Positions 24,501 through 35,225 of a DNA stretch of 64,000 nt are shown in pieces. Position 1 is the stretch's first letter. The number at the start of each line of letters is the position of its first letter. This DNA comes from Arsenophonus sp046530785 (GTDB taxonomy: Bacteria > Pseudomonadota > Gammaproteobacteria > Enterobacterales > Enterobacteriaceae). A program made the translations under genes and the position numbers. The notes beneath the pieces were generated by a model. That model worked only from the letters and a program-made list of their open reading frames with translations, had not been told where the DNA came from and made no database searches. The stretch spans positions 1-64,000 of the forward strand of contig JBHEQT010000004.1 in the NCBI GenBank assembly GCA_046530785.1. The letters are read 5' to 3'.

Positions 24501-25960
24501 TACTAAATACTTATGTAATTGATATTTTAATAATCAGTGAAGAATTACCTAAAATTTTTAATATAATATTATAGACGAAAAGAATTATATTAAATGCTTA
24601 TTCCTCTTTCTAATTAATGGATTTTATTTCAACGAATTCCACTGGTGATCTTTCATCATACATTGAATATTTTATTTAATTTTGAATTTTTAACACAATC
24701 TACAAAACAATCATATCTATATTAATGATTTTAATAACACTAAATTACTCTTGTAATTTCATTATAATAAGAATTGTATTTTTATGTATACTCCCTCTTT
24801 CTTATCGAATTCTCTTAAATTTATTTTCAGAATATCTTGGATAATTTTAATATTAATTCTTTTTTTTTCAAGTGAATGCAAGATACAGGATCCATGGATA
24901 TTGCATGCAAATAAAAAAATTAATCAGTTAGTGCCCCCTTCTACGCTATAATAAAATAACAAAAGAAATAAACCATTGTGTTAATGAAAACCATTAGTTT
25001 TTATATTTAAAATATTATCAATAAAAGATTTTAGATCAGAATGATGAATAAACATATGAGTCATTTGAACTAAAACTTTGAAATCTATTTTCATTTTTTT
25101 AAAAATGGATTTTAAATCTAAATGAAATCTTTTTGTCTAAGAATTAATAATAAAACATAAAACTATAAATCTTGAAGATAGAATGATTAATCGCTCTTTA
25201 GAGACTAAGTTATTATATTTCATAAAAATCAACATTATATTTGTTTTATATTAATAATAATCATATTGAAAACTAGTAAGAAGGTTATTTCTAGTTATAA
25301 ACTTTTGAACATTATTATTTTTGAATTTGATTTTTAGAAAAGATTTAGAAATGTTAATGATCATAAAAGTGGTTTTAACTGATATATTAAAACCCCATAT
25401 CTTTACACGAATATAATTCCAATTCTATTCATGGAATAAGTATATTGGTTCTCAAGATAATTGGTTTAATATGTGCATTATCTCTATATTTGATGAATCT
25501 CTATACACAAAAGAAATAAAATTCCATAATCTTTTATTATATTGAATCAGTATCTGTTTTAAATAAATTTTAAAATACTACAAATATAGAGTACTTTTAT
25601 ATGTAAAAAATAATTTTTTTAACTTTAAAGTTAAAGCAAATATATTAAGCATTTAAATTTATCAACTAATAATATACTTTTTTTAATTACTTATAATTTG
25701 TTTTTAAAATTTGTCAGTTTTATCTTTTAATTTAAGTTAAAATTTAAAAAGAAAATAAAAACCTTTTATTTGCAATAAAAGTATATATTTTGTTTTTATA
25801 AAATAATTTTTAAATTGAATTCTATAAAAAAACAAAAATTATTATTTATAATTATAAAATATTTTAGAAAATAGATGATTAAATTAAAATTATGAATCAG
25901 AAAATAAAACCTATTAATAATTTTTTAATATTTATAAAAAATGACATTTTCAACTAATTA
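21532..25960. other. 4.4 kb gene-free stretch between tusA and rsmD
   Basis: By synteny this gap should have held zntA (about 2.2 kb) and the small membrane genes yhhN, yhhM and yhhL on the minus strand. I could not read any of them. A plus-strand piece near 24349 reads MKFLSIILAFLTT before a stop, and another around 24830-24950 reads like a lipoprotein start (LILFFSSECKIQDP) and runs to a stop near 24950. Neither could be assigned, and both may be chance. Confidence 0.55.
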
Positions 25961-26539
25961 TTAATGACGAATATAAATGCAATAAGTTATTCTCCCTGAG
26001 ATTTTTTTACGATGAAGTTGCCAATTTTTAGGAAATATTCTTAAATTATCTTCAGATTCTGTTTCAACATAAATCCAACAGTTTTTAGTTAACCAACCAT
26101 TTTGTTCTAATAACAAAGCTATTTGTTCTAATAAATCTTTATAAAAAGGAGGATCAAGAAAAATAATATCATAAGAGACTGTTCTTCTTTGTACTAGATA
26201 GTCTAATGCATTGGTATTAATTACTTGTGAATTTTTTGCTCCTAATTTAGATAAATTAACCATTATTTGTTTTGCTACTGGACTCTTTAATTCAATTAAT
26301 GTAGCTGAAGCGGCGTAGCGAGAAAGTGCTTCAATAGATAAAACACCGCTCCCAGCAAAACAATCAAGACAATGAGCATCTTGAATAATAGGTATTAACC
26401 AATTAAATAAAGTTTCTCTAATCCTATCTTTTGTAGGACGTAATCCTTCACTATTTAAAATAGGTATTTTATACCCCCTCCATTTTCCACTAATGATACG
26501 AATTTTTCTATGTGATATAAGTTGTATTTTTCTTGTCAT
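25961..26539 (-). CDS. rsmD: 16S rRNA (guanine966-N2)-methyltransferase RsmD
   Basis: Methylates G966 of 16S rRNA in the assembled small subunit, using S-adenosylmethionine. The product of 192 residues is close to the family length of about 198. The N-terminal RIISGKWRG is the RsmD signature. SAM-binding motif I reads CFAGSG at residues 60-65, and the amino-methyltransferase motif DPPFY is at 129-133. The GLRPT and RETLFNWL segments between them are conserved. It is divergent from ftsY as in E. coli, with about 220 bases between starts. Its partner across that gap is now a pseudogene while rsmD is intact. Confidence 0.95.
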   Translation of the reverse strand: MTRKIQLISHRKIRIISGKWRGYKIPILNSEGLRPTKDRIRETLFNWLIPIIQDAHCLDCFAGSGVLSIEALSRYAASATLIELKSPVAKQIMVNLSKLGAKNSQVINTNALDYLVQRRTVSYDIIFLDPPFYKDLLEQIALLLEQNGWLTKNCWIYVETESEDNLRIFPKNWQLHRKKISGRITYCIYIRH

Positions 26540-26758
26540 AATTTATATATTTTATTTATTATAATCTATTAGTATAGATTTTACTAAAACTAATATTTAT
26601 TGGGAGCCATATATTACAATATAACAATTATCGCTAATTTAACATGAAATGAATATCAGAGATATCTCTTAAAAATAACTAAAAGATATGTTAAAAGATA
26701 TTTTTATTATTTATGTTGGATAACACACCACATTTTATACTAGGTAGTATAATAAGAA

Positions 26759-27994
26759 ATGATTAAAAAGAAAAAAAGTTTTTCCAAAGATGATTACTGT
26801 TAAATTCTAAAGATAAAATCAAAAAAAAAGAAAGATCAACAATTCGAAAAAAGAATAAAAAACTCTAAAAGTTGATAAATATCATAGAAATTTTATAAAA
26901 ATAAGAAAAGAAAAATTTTTTTTCTAAAAAATAGAAAAGAGATCAATATAAAACAACAGATGAGATTAAAACAGTAAAAGGTAGTTCACTAAATAGACAT
27001 ATAATTACTTTAAATGGAATAAATGAAGAAAAACATCACTAATATAAAAAGAAAAATAATAAGAAAGAATTTTTTACTATTAAAACAAAGCTTATTAAAA
27101 ATAGAGAAGAATATATAAGTTAATATTATAAATTTTTTATGGTAAAAAATTTATAATATCTTATTTAATGAGTTGAAGAAACAACTTTTAATGGCTAATA
27201 TGTAGGGATAGAAACAACACAAAAAATTATAGTTAATTTAACTACTTATATTAATGATAAAAGTCAAATGATTCTGCGATTCTTTATAATAAATTACGAG
27301 AAGAGATGGAAAATATCTTATTTGATGTTAAATAAACTAATTGGTTATAGAAAATAAACTACCTTATATAATATTAATAGTTTGAGTTATAATGTGGTTG
27401 GTAAAACCACAACAATTGGTAAATTAGCGCGTAAATATCAGGAAGAAGATAAATCTGTAATAGTTAGCTATTGGAAATACATTTAGAACATCGGGCTTTT
27501 GAACAATTACAAGTTTGTGGGAAATCGTAATAATATTTCTGTTATTGCTCACAATATTGATGCCAGGATCCTGCATCAGTTATTTTTTTATGCTGATTCA
27601 GTCATAAAAGGAAAAGATCCGACATATTAATTGCAGATATTTGTCCCTGGAGATTGCAAAATAAAATAAATTTGATGGAAAACTTAAAAAAATTTTTAGA
27701 GTTATGAAAAACTTGATCAAAAATCCCACATGAAAGTGATGTTGATTTTAGATATAAATACTGGTCAAAATGCAATTAATCAGAATAAAATTTTTCATCG
27801 AGAAGTGGGTTTAAGTGGTATTATTTTAACTAAAATTTGATGGTATCAGATAAAAAGATGGAGAAATTTTTTTATTTCTGATTAGTTTAAGATCCCCAAT
27901 ATTCCTTTATATTAGGATTGGTGAAGAAATTGATGATTTTCATCTATTTGTAGCTAATGATTTATCAAGGAGATTTTTATTTGAGATAATTTAA
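26759..27994 (+). pseudogene. ftsY: Signal recognition particle receptor FtsY, disrupted
   Basis: FtsY is the membrane-associated GTPase that receives ribosomes carrying SRP. Pieces of it are readable in order but in all three frames with many stops. They include MIKKKKSFS at the start, GIETTQKIIVNLT near 27210, LYNKLREEMENIL near 27285, the P-loop region VGKTTTIGKLARKYQE near 27396-27440, NTFR and FEQLQVCGK near 27475-27520, ILIADI, DINTGQNAINQNKIFHRE and GLSGIILTK near 27740-27830, and a tail matching the family C-terminus to a stop at 27992-27994. The P-loop has lost the first residues of the motif. The region is shorter than the E. coli gene (about 1.5 kb), mostly in the acidic N-terminal part. 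No single frame could give a working protein. Confidence 0.9.
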
Positions 27995-29229
27995 TATTAA
28001 TATCAATATTTCATTTTAAACATCTTTAAAATCTTATTAGTAGTTGAAAGAAAGATTTTCAAAAGATTCTATTTTTCATTTATTATTTGAAAAATAGAAT
28101 CTTTATTACCTATCTTGAAAAGAAAAGTTTTTTAATTAAAATTAATTTGTGGTATTATACATTAAGTATTTTAGTTATATCTATTTTAAAAAATATCCAA
28201 ATAAATCGTTTATAATCTAGGATTATTTCATGTCAATAAAATAGTATCTATTTTTAATATTGTTAATTATTTATTGATAGAAATTATTATAACAAATGTT
28301 TCTACGCTTATTATTAGTATTCAGTGTTATCCTTTTAGGATATTCTTCATTTATTTTTATTATCTTAGATAATTTAAGCCTATTAATTGAGAGAAAGTAT
28401 TACAATTTAATAATTAATTATAGAAAAGCGAATTAAGGCATCTCGAGATAAAATCTTTAATAAACTCTATATTTATTTTTAGGATATATACCAATATATA
28501 ATTTATAATCTGAATTATCTGTTAGTGTGTATATGACAGGAATATTTAAAAAATTTTAAAAGAACTTAGTGTAAAATAGACCTTAATAGTTCACTTTTAA
28601 TTTTAGTTTTATTGATTAATCGTTTATTATTCTATATTTGACATTAAATAAAAGAAAAACAATAAAAATTAAATAATTAAAATATCATAAGATACAAAAA
28701 TCAAAGCATTGAAAAGAGAATATTTCAAGAGAATTCGAAATACTTGTAACTAAATACATCATCAAATATCTTATGTTTCATATTTTAACTACAATTATTT
28801 TCTAAATAGAAATTTAAATCGATTTCAACAATATTATTTAATCTTTTAGTATATTTTTAATAATTTTAGAATCGGTTTAAAGTATAGCACTTTGTATCTC
28901 TAAATAATCATTTTAAAAATGAATTTTATTGAAAAATATATTGAATAAACACTATCTGAAACTAAGCAATCCAGATGATATTAAAATTATTAATTACTTA
29001 TCTAAAAAAGTAATTTCTTCTATTAAAATTCATAATTTCTCAAAATTTGTTAACAAGATTAAACCTGTTAACAAAAAAATTTTCTAAAAGTAGAAATTTT
29101 CACATTTAAATTTGATTTTCAAAATCATAAATAATTGATGATTTTGTATAATTAAATAATTTTAACTAGAAAAAATTGAAAAATTAAAGAATAGAGGATA
29201 GTTAATTTATTTATCAGAATTAACAGTGT
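27995..29229. other. Decayed ftsE/ftsX interval
   Basis: By synteny this should hold ftsE and the first part of ftsX. I cannot read FtsE (no Walker or signature motif). Around 28297-28425 a frame reads like a membrane segment (FLRLLLVFSVILLGYSSFIF) that could be FtsX-like, but its distance from the ftsX relic further on does not fit. A 17-bp hairpin lies at 28062-28104. Confidence 0.45.
28062..28104. repeat. 17-bp perfect hairpin after the ftsY relic
   Basis: Arms AAAGATTCTATTTTTCA and its exact complement flank a 9-base loop, starting 68 bases after the ftsY relic stop. There is no clean T-run on either strand. In relatives ftsY, ftsE and ftsX are co-transcribed, so a terminator here would be unexpected. 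Confidence 0.55.
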
Positions 29230-29620
29230 TTATTTTGAACAAGATTTTAATGTGATGACTGAGAAATTAATATTTCATTGAAAGTGAATATATTTAATGG
29301 TATAAAACATTATTAAGAGTAATTATTTTCGTATAAACCCGATTATAATATCCTAAAATTAATAATGGAAAACAATATATTTTTATTATATAAAAAAACT
29401 AAAATAGTATAATTATAGAATTATTTTTACTTTATTTTAATTATAAATATTTTCTTCATTATTTAGGCATGTAACTGGATATAGATATATTAGGTTTTAC
29501 AAGTAATAAGTTAATATCCTTAATACATATTTTAGATTAAAGGATTTTATGGTTAAATGAGGGTTAGTATATTAATTAGCAACAATATTAATTGTAGCGA
29601 TAATTGAGTGGATTATTATG
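29230..29620 (+). pseudogene. ftsX: C-terminal remnant of cell division protein FtsX
   Basis: FtsX is the membrane partner of the FtsE ATPase and controls septal amidases. A frame near 29328-29370 reads IFSYKPDYNILKLI followed by ENNIFLL, matching the family segment IFARRDSINVQKLI...FIL. A hydrophobic stretch follows, then DIDILGFTSNKLISLIHIL, matching FDINGLSFDECLLLLL near the end of FtsX. Stops interrupt the hydrophobic part. Position, immediately upstream of rpoH, is the ancestral one. Boundaries are approximate and the identification rests on short matches plus synteny. Confidence 0.55.
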
Positions 29621-29868
29621 TCATGGAATATTTCCTTTGTAGATAGGAAATATTTAAGTTTTTCATTAAAATAATGATTATTTTCAAAATAAAACTTTTA
29701 CTTTAATTTTTATAAAATTAAAGTTATTTAATTATAACTATACATAGTTTTATACTGTAGTAGTAATTAATCGATATCAGATTGTTCATTAAAGGAATGG
29801 AGGTCTATTCAAATATAGAATTTTATTTAGAAAAATCTCTTAGATAATTAAATTTAAAGAGGATATCA

Positions 29869-30717
29869 ATGGGAAAAGATATGCAATCATTAATATTAAT
29901 TCCACAAGGTAGTATTGAAGCTTATGTACGATCAGCTAACTCTTATCCTATGTTAACAGCAGAAGAAGAACAAGAATATGCAAAACGGCTACATTATCAT
30001 GGTGATTTAAATGCAGCTAAACAAATTATACTTTCTCATTTACGTTTTGTTATTCATATCGCTCGAAATTATTCAGGTTATGGGTTACCACAAGCAGATC
30101 TTATCCAAGAAGGTAATATTGGTCTAATGAAAGCTGTTCGTCGTTTTAATCCTGAAATTGGCGTACGTTTAGTTTCATTTGCCGTTCATTGGATTAAAGC
30201 TGAAATTCATGAATATGTATTGCGTAACTGGAGAATAGTTAAAGTTGCAACTACTAAAGCTCAGCGTAAGCTTTTTTTTAATTTACGTAAAAATAAGAAA
30301 CGTATTCGTTGGTTTAATCAAAGTGAAGTTGATTTAGTTGCCAAAGAATTAGGTGTAACCAGCAAGGATGTTCGTGAGATGGAGTCTAGAATGGCTGCGC
30401 AAGATATGACATTTGATATGAATAACGATGGAGAAAATGCTACTATTGCACCGGTTTTATATCTACAGGATAAATCTTCTGATTTTGCCGATAGCATTGA
30501 GGAAGATAATTGGGAAAATCATGCTACTGATAAATTAACACAAGCCTTATCCACATTAGATAAGCGTAGTAAGGATATTATTTGTACAAGATGGCTTGAT
30601 GATAAGAATAAAACAACTCTACAAGATTTATCCGTTAAATATAGTGTATCTGTTGAACGTGTTCGTCAATTAGAAAAAAATGCCATGAAAAAACTTCGTT
30701 TAGTAATGGAAGTTTGA
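29869..30717 (+). CDS. rpoH: RNA polymerase heat-shock sigma factor RpoH (sigma-32)
   Basis: Directs RNA polymerase to heat-shock promoters for chaperones and proteases. The product is 282 residues (284 in E. coli). Sigma region 2 is nearly identical to the family: HLRFVIHIARNY, GLPQADLIQEGNIGLMKAVRRF and VRLVSFAVHWIKAEIHEYVLRNW. The RpoH box QRKLFFNLR, absent from housekeeping sigma factors, is at residues 132-140. Region 4 with the helix-turn-helix ERVRQLEKNAMKKLR closes the protein. The ATG is preceded by AAAGAGGA, a good ribosome binding site. The ancestral upstream genes ftsX and ftsY are destroyed, so rpoH must be transcribed from its own promoter in the 29.6-29.87 kb gap. I could not pick out promoter boxes against the A+T background. 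Confidence 0.97.
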   Translation: MGKDMQSLILIPQGSIEAYVRSANSYPMLTAEEEQEYAKRLHYHGDLNAAKQIILSHLRFVIHIARNYSGYGLPQADLIQEGNIGLMKAVRRFNPEIGVRLVSFAVHWIKAEIHEYVLRNWRIVKVATTKAQRKLFFNLRKNKKRIRWFNQSEVDLVAKELGVTSKDVREMESRMAAQDMTFDMNNDGENATIAPVLYLQDKSSDFADSIEEDNWENHATDKLTQALSTLDKRSKDIICTRWLDDKNKTTLQDLSVKYSVSVERVRQLEKNAMKKLRLVMEV

Positions 30718-30904
30718 AATAAATCACTTTATTAAAAATAAAAAATTTATTTAGAATTTTTTATTTTTATTAATTTGAAACTTGATAATAATATTATACG
30801 TAAATTTATTAAAGATAAAAATAGCAAATTTATTTGCTTGTTAATTTCATAAATGTAAATGGGGTACTTATCTGTAAAAAGTAACTTTATTTATGATCAT
30901 TAAC

Positions 30905-31187
30905 TCATTTTATGTTTTTCAACTTTATGTTAATTTTCACGGTTATTTTTTAATATTGGATATAAACAATAGATCCTAGTTTACAAATAATATATTGAAT
31001 TACTATCTAATAATTTTCTTTCAACTTAGTGAATATTAATTTATATAAATAATTTATATCCTTATAATTATGTTTAGTAAGATAATTTTTCAGTATTTGT
31101 TTAGCTAAATCATATAATGGTTTTTTGAGTTATTTGATCTTTTGAATTTAAACTAAAAACAGCTAGTACTTAAGTGGGATTTTTCAT
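30905..31187 (-). pseudogene. fis: Nucleoid protein Fis, disrupted
   Basis: Fis bends DNA and activates rRNA and other growth-phase promoters. The whole gene can be followed: an ATG at 31187, a stop after five codons, then NSKDQITQK, a one-base shift, and LYDLAKQILKNYLTKHNYKDINYLYKLI split by no further shift. Two more stops follow (after ENY and after YIQY), with a final TGA at 30905-30907 where the family ends. The shift is exactly one extra A in a run of six; with five the frame would read TQKPLYDLAKQ, as in Fis. The helix-turn-helix end is poorly conserved. Length is almost that of the normal 98-codon gene. In relatives dusB-fis is one operon. Confidence 0.85.
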
Positions 31188-32610
31188 TATTTTAATATAA
31201 GTTTTATTAGCTTTTTAATTTATGAAATTATTCTAAATATAGCTATTTTTCACAATACCTCTTAGAATTATTAGTATTTTATAGGGTTGTTAAATTTTAT
31301 TCTAAAAGTTTTTTTATTAAGAGATTTATCATCTATATCTTCTCTTAAATTAAGAAACTTATCTTCATTCTATTAAATGAAGAAAGAACTACTCCTTTTC
31401 ATAGGTTTTAAAAATTTATAAATATTCCTTAATTTACGATTATATTAACATCATTAAATCTCAATAATTATTATTGATGATAGTAACCTTAATTCTTTTT
31501 AGATAAAACTATATTTCGAAATATCTCAGATCTCTTCTTGAAAAGAGCTATATCAATCATTAAGTTATGATCTTCATATTAATTTTTAAATACTTTTGAT
31601 TTAGATTTAAATGAATCACTATATTAGTGATATTAAAAAATAATTATAACGTTTTTTATTTTATTATTTGAATATTCTTATATTTAATAAATATCTTTTT
31701 AGATAAGAAAAGAATAAAGTTTTTCTATAAATAATTTATAAAGTTGAACATCTTAAACATTCTGAAAAGTTCAGATATTTTATAGAGTTTTATTTTTAGG
31801 TGTAAATCAACCAATAAAACTTTTAATGCAAAATAAAAAAATCAGTAATATTCATATTATAGTTAATAAAATTTTTAATAAACTTCAATAAAAACAATAA
31901 TTTTAATGTACTAATTTACGATTTTCTCCTCTTAGTAGAAATACAGAATCTTAATATTATATATCTAAGAATTATTTATAATATTAATTTATTAAGATAT
32001 TCCTTTTTTATCCAGGATCACATTATCTGCAATTTACATAAAATGAATTCCTTAATAATCTATCACTATAAATTATTCTTAATCTAGATTAATTTATTAT
32101 TAAAACCTGAAGAACAAGAAAAAGAATTTTTATAAAATATTATATTCAAATATATATTAAATTTTACTATGATTAAAAATCATAATCTAGTAATACTAAG
32201 AATTAATATTGCAATAAATTAGTTTTTATCTGATATGAACATATAAAATTGGTAATTAAATCAAACTATTCTTGAATTACCAAAAAAGAAAATATTACTC
32301 TTTTATAAAAAGAGAAATTTCCACTAAAAAGTTTCTTTGAAAGCATTATTTTTTATTTTTCTAAAAGTTAATAAAAATTAACATAATATAATTATATTAA
32401 AAAAAATTTTTTCCTTATCGTATACTTTTATTAAAGTAAATGATCTCTTTGATTATTATCGAAAATAAACTTTAAAACTATTTAAGTATAATCATTTTAT
32501 AAATGATATTTTATATAAACAGTATAATAATTATTTTAATAATTATTATATTTTTAAATTTATGAAAATAGATTATTCACTAATTTTATTATTAGAATTA
32601 GTAGTATAAT
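31188..32610. other. Unreadable interval where dusB is expected
   Basis: In relatives dusB (about 960 bases) lies directly upstream of fis on this strand and prmA lies beyond it. The gap has the right size, but I could not find DusB motifs such as the NMGCP segment in the minus-strand frames. It is probably dusB eroded past recognition, which is inference from synteny only. Confidence 0.4.
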
Positions 32611-32641
32611 ACATGTTAATCCTAGTTAAAGATTAACATGT
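32611..32641. repeat. 11-bp hairpin near the end of the prmA relic
   Basis: Arms ACATGTTAATC and its exact complement flank a 9-base loop. The stem is richer in G:C pairs than the surroundings. It lies where the prmA relic ends, but neither side has a T-run. Confidence 0.4.
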
Positions 32642-33520
32642 CCTTTAATACCCCCATACTAAACTATCATCCTTTTTTATTTCGAATTAATACTAACTAT
32701 TATTGGTAAACTTTTATAACTTAATAGTTATAACTATTAATATTTTATATATTAATAATCCAAAATAAAACTATTTAGATTTTCAACTATAAATTTCACA
32801 AATTAATCTTCGTAAGAAATCAGATAAAATATTAAAATTTTCTCCCTTTAGATCTTCCGATTTATATCCCTTACTAAATAAAGAATTAATTTATTAGTAA
32901 CGTTATTTTTTATTTATTATTTTTAATAATTAGTAACTAAAGTGTAGTTTTTAGATCAATAGTAAATATCAATAAGATTTCTTTATATTTAATTTAACTT
33001 TGATAACGGCGGAAAATGCTGCTCAAAATAACAAAAATCAATAACGTTCTTATCTTTTAAATTTAATTTTCCTACTAATTCTAAAACAAATAGTAAAATA
33101 GATTATATCCTGATAAAAAACACTAAACCAAAATTCTAATAATATTAAATATAATTAAAATTATGCGCCTCAGAGAATAAAAATCCATGGTTTTCTAAAA
33201 GGAAAAATTTTTTTATTTAAACTTCTAATCTTTATCTTCTCTATTTAATAAGTTTTATAAAGCTCCTCCTAAATTTAAGAAGTGGTAACTTTTAAATTGA
33301 ATAATAATCTGATAGATATCCTCTTTTACTATAAAATAAATCGTAATATCAGGTATGTTTTAAAAGACAAGTTTTATGTAAATTAGAATTTACAATTTTC
33401 ATTACAGCTACTTCTCAAAGAGAGTAGAAAGTATCTTACCTTTCTGTTAATATATTCACTTAAATCTTTGTATTATCTCTTCTGTTGAATTCTAGGTATC
33501 TATATTTAGAAAATAAATAT
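32640..33520 (-). pseudogene. prmA: Ribosomal protein L11 methyltransferase PrmA, disrupted
   Basis: PrmA trimethylates ribosomal protein L11. Readable fragments on the minus strand in the correct order are YLEFNRR with LSEYI near the start (family IQLKLNTTG...LSDAL), LNLKDKNVIDF near 33040 (family LDLTGKTVIDFGCGSG, the SAM-binding motif, whose glycine part is lost), and VTNKLILYLVRD near 32870-32900 (family VSDRLELYLPKD). Their spacing agrees with a 293-codon gene starting near 33520. Stops and shifts separate them. It lies directly downstream of panF, the ancestral order. Boundaries are estimated. Confidence 0.75.
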
Positions 33521-33649
33521 TTTCTTAAAATTGTGGATCATAATCTTATTTTATCTAAATTAATAATTTTCACTAATAAAGTTACCAATTAAAGAACAAA
33601 TTAAACTTAATAATAGAGATGGTAAAGATATGATGAAAATTTAGAAAAA

Positions 33650-35005
33650 TTTTAACACTAAAAACCGTGAATAATATGTAAGGAGATGGCAATAAAGATC
33701 ATTGAACTTAATATACATCAAAACGATTTGCTTTCCCAATAAAGCCAAGAGGTATTAAATGGCCCAATAAAACTTGTAATACACTAAAAACAGTAAATTT
33801 AATCAATAATTATTTGTAGTGAATTCCAGAAGATTAATAATAAAGATCTAAGAATTAGAATAGAAAAAGTTGAGATCCATCTCAATTTTTTATCTTATTT
33901 TAATACAATATTTAAATACAAATCTTTTATGGTGGTTTCTAAAAATTGAAGTAATTGTGAATTAATTGTTGATATTATAGAGCAGAGATTATTGGGGAGA
34001 TGCTAAGAAGATTCTATAGAAACATGGGAGTTAAAACCATAATCATTAATATTGGGGGGGGATAACACCCTGATCCTGAATAATTAAATTTAGTAAAATA
34101 GTGCGATATATTGAATTCGGCTAAATACATTTCAAATATTAAAATAACCATTATAATAATACCGATAATGATTTCAATGGAGCATTGCTTAGATATTTTT
34201 ATAGGAAATACAGAGAACAGAAGTATCTGATAATCTAATAATAGCCAAAAAACAAACTAATAAACAGAAGGAAATCATAAATTGCACGTTAAAGATATTA
34301 TTGCTACCTCTTTTGGCGTAATCAATTTTTGGTCAAATAGCCTTTAGTGTACCTATTTGCTACAATTAAACCTCCTGCTTTATGAGAATAATAGCAAGAA
34401 GAAGAATAATTATTCTTAACAATATAATAAAGGCCTTGCAAAGTTTCATTAATAACATTTCTTTTAAAACCACCAAATGTTGTGTAAAGTGTAATGCGAA
34501 GTAGAAAGTATTAATAACTCTATTTCATAATGAATATTTGTTTCTATTTTTAATAAACGGGATCTTCGATAAATTGAAATTTCATAGATATAAAAAGCTA
34601 CAAGCAAAATAATACTAGAAATCTATACTAGTTAAACGGCTTTAAAAAAAGAGCATAAACATATCATTAGATATTACTGCATGATGGCGACGAACCAAGA
34701 TAGCGAATCTTACATAATAAACTTAATAAATAGGAAAAATATCAGGAGTTTGAATTAAAGAAATTTATACACATCCAAGTCCATATTTATAAAATACTCC
34801 CCAAAGGACCAATCTATAAAAGAGTCAGAACTAATATCAGTTATATTGATTATCATCGATAAAACAAACCATCTAAATAAAATGATTACCTAAAAATATT
34901 CATTCAAAAAACTAACCTTTCTTATATAGTTGATAAGCATAAATAGACAGTAAACAAATCAATAACAAATAAGTGGTAATAGGATTTTAATTTCCTCTTT
35001 ATCCT
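33650..35005 (-). pseudogene. panF: Sodium/pantothenate symporter PanF, disrupted
   Basis: PanF imports pantothenate, the precursor of coenzyme A, with sodium. Many fragments are readable in order in the minus-strand frames: ILLPLICY and SFLNEYF near the N-terminus, LRITLYTTFGGFKRNVINETLQGLYY near 34410-34500 in two short blocks, a piece with LLVCF and CISYKN near 34220-34270, ISTINSQLLQ with KDLYLNI near 33890-33960, and LLGHLIPLG near 33740. They cover most of the sodium-solute symporter fold. Numerous stops and frameshifts rule out a product. A run of eight G (34054-34061) lies inside it, next to the PPP reading of the family's loop. Upstream is the yhdT relic, then accC, the ancestral operon order. 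Confidence 0.9.
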
Positions 35006-35225
35006 CTTATGATATTTCTTTAAAAATAAATTTAATCATTAAGATACAAAATAAAATAAAATCATCGATAAATATAAAAGTTCAAATTATAATATCCATC
35101 CCCCTATATTATTCTCATTCCATCACCGGAAGAAATATGTGGTTATAATAATCCAACCACATAAATAAAAGAAGGTAAAGTTGATTAATGCGTTTCTTTT
35201 TAGTTTTAAAAAAACGCTTATCCAT
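34985..35225 (-). pseudogene. yhdT: Small membrane protein YhdT, disrupted
   Basis: YhdT is an 80-residue inner-membrane protein of unknown function encoded between accC and panF in enterics. The frame from the ATG at 35225 reads MDKRFFKTKKKR and then LYLLLFMWL, matching family MDTRFVQ and LTLLYLAVWL, before stops. Another frame near 35000 reads IKFIFKEIS, matching VKFIYRDIP at the C-terminus. It overlaps the start of the panF relic, as the intact genes do in relatives. Confidence 0.75.
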
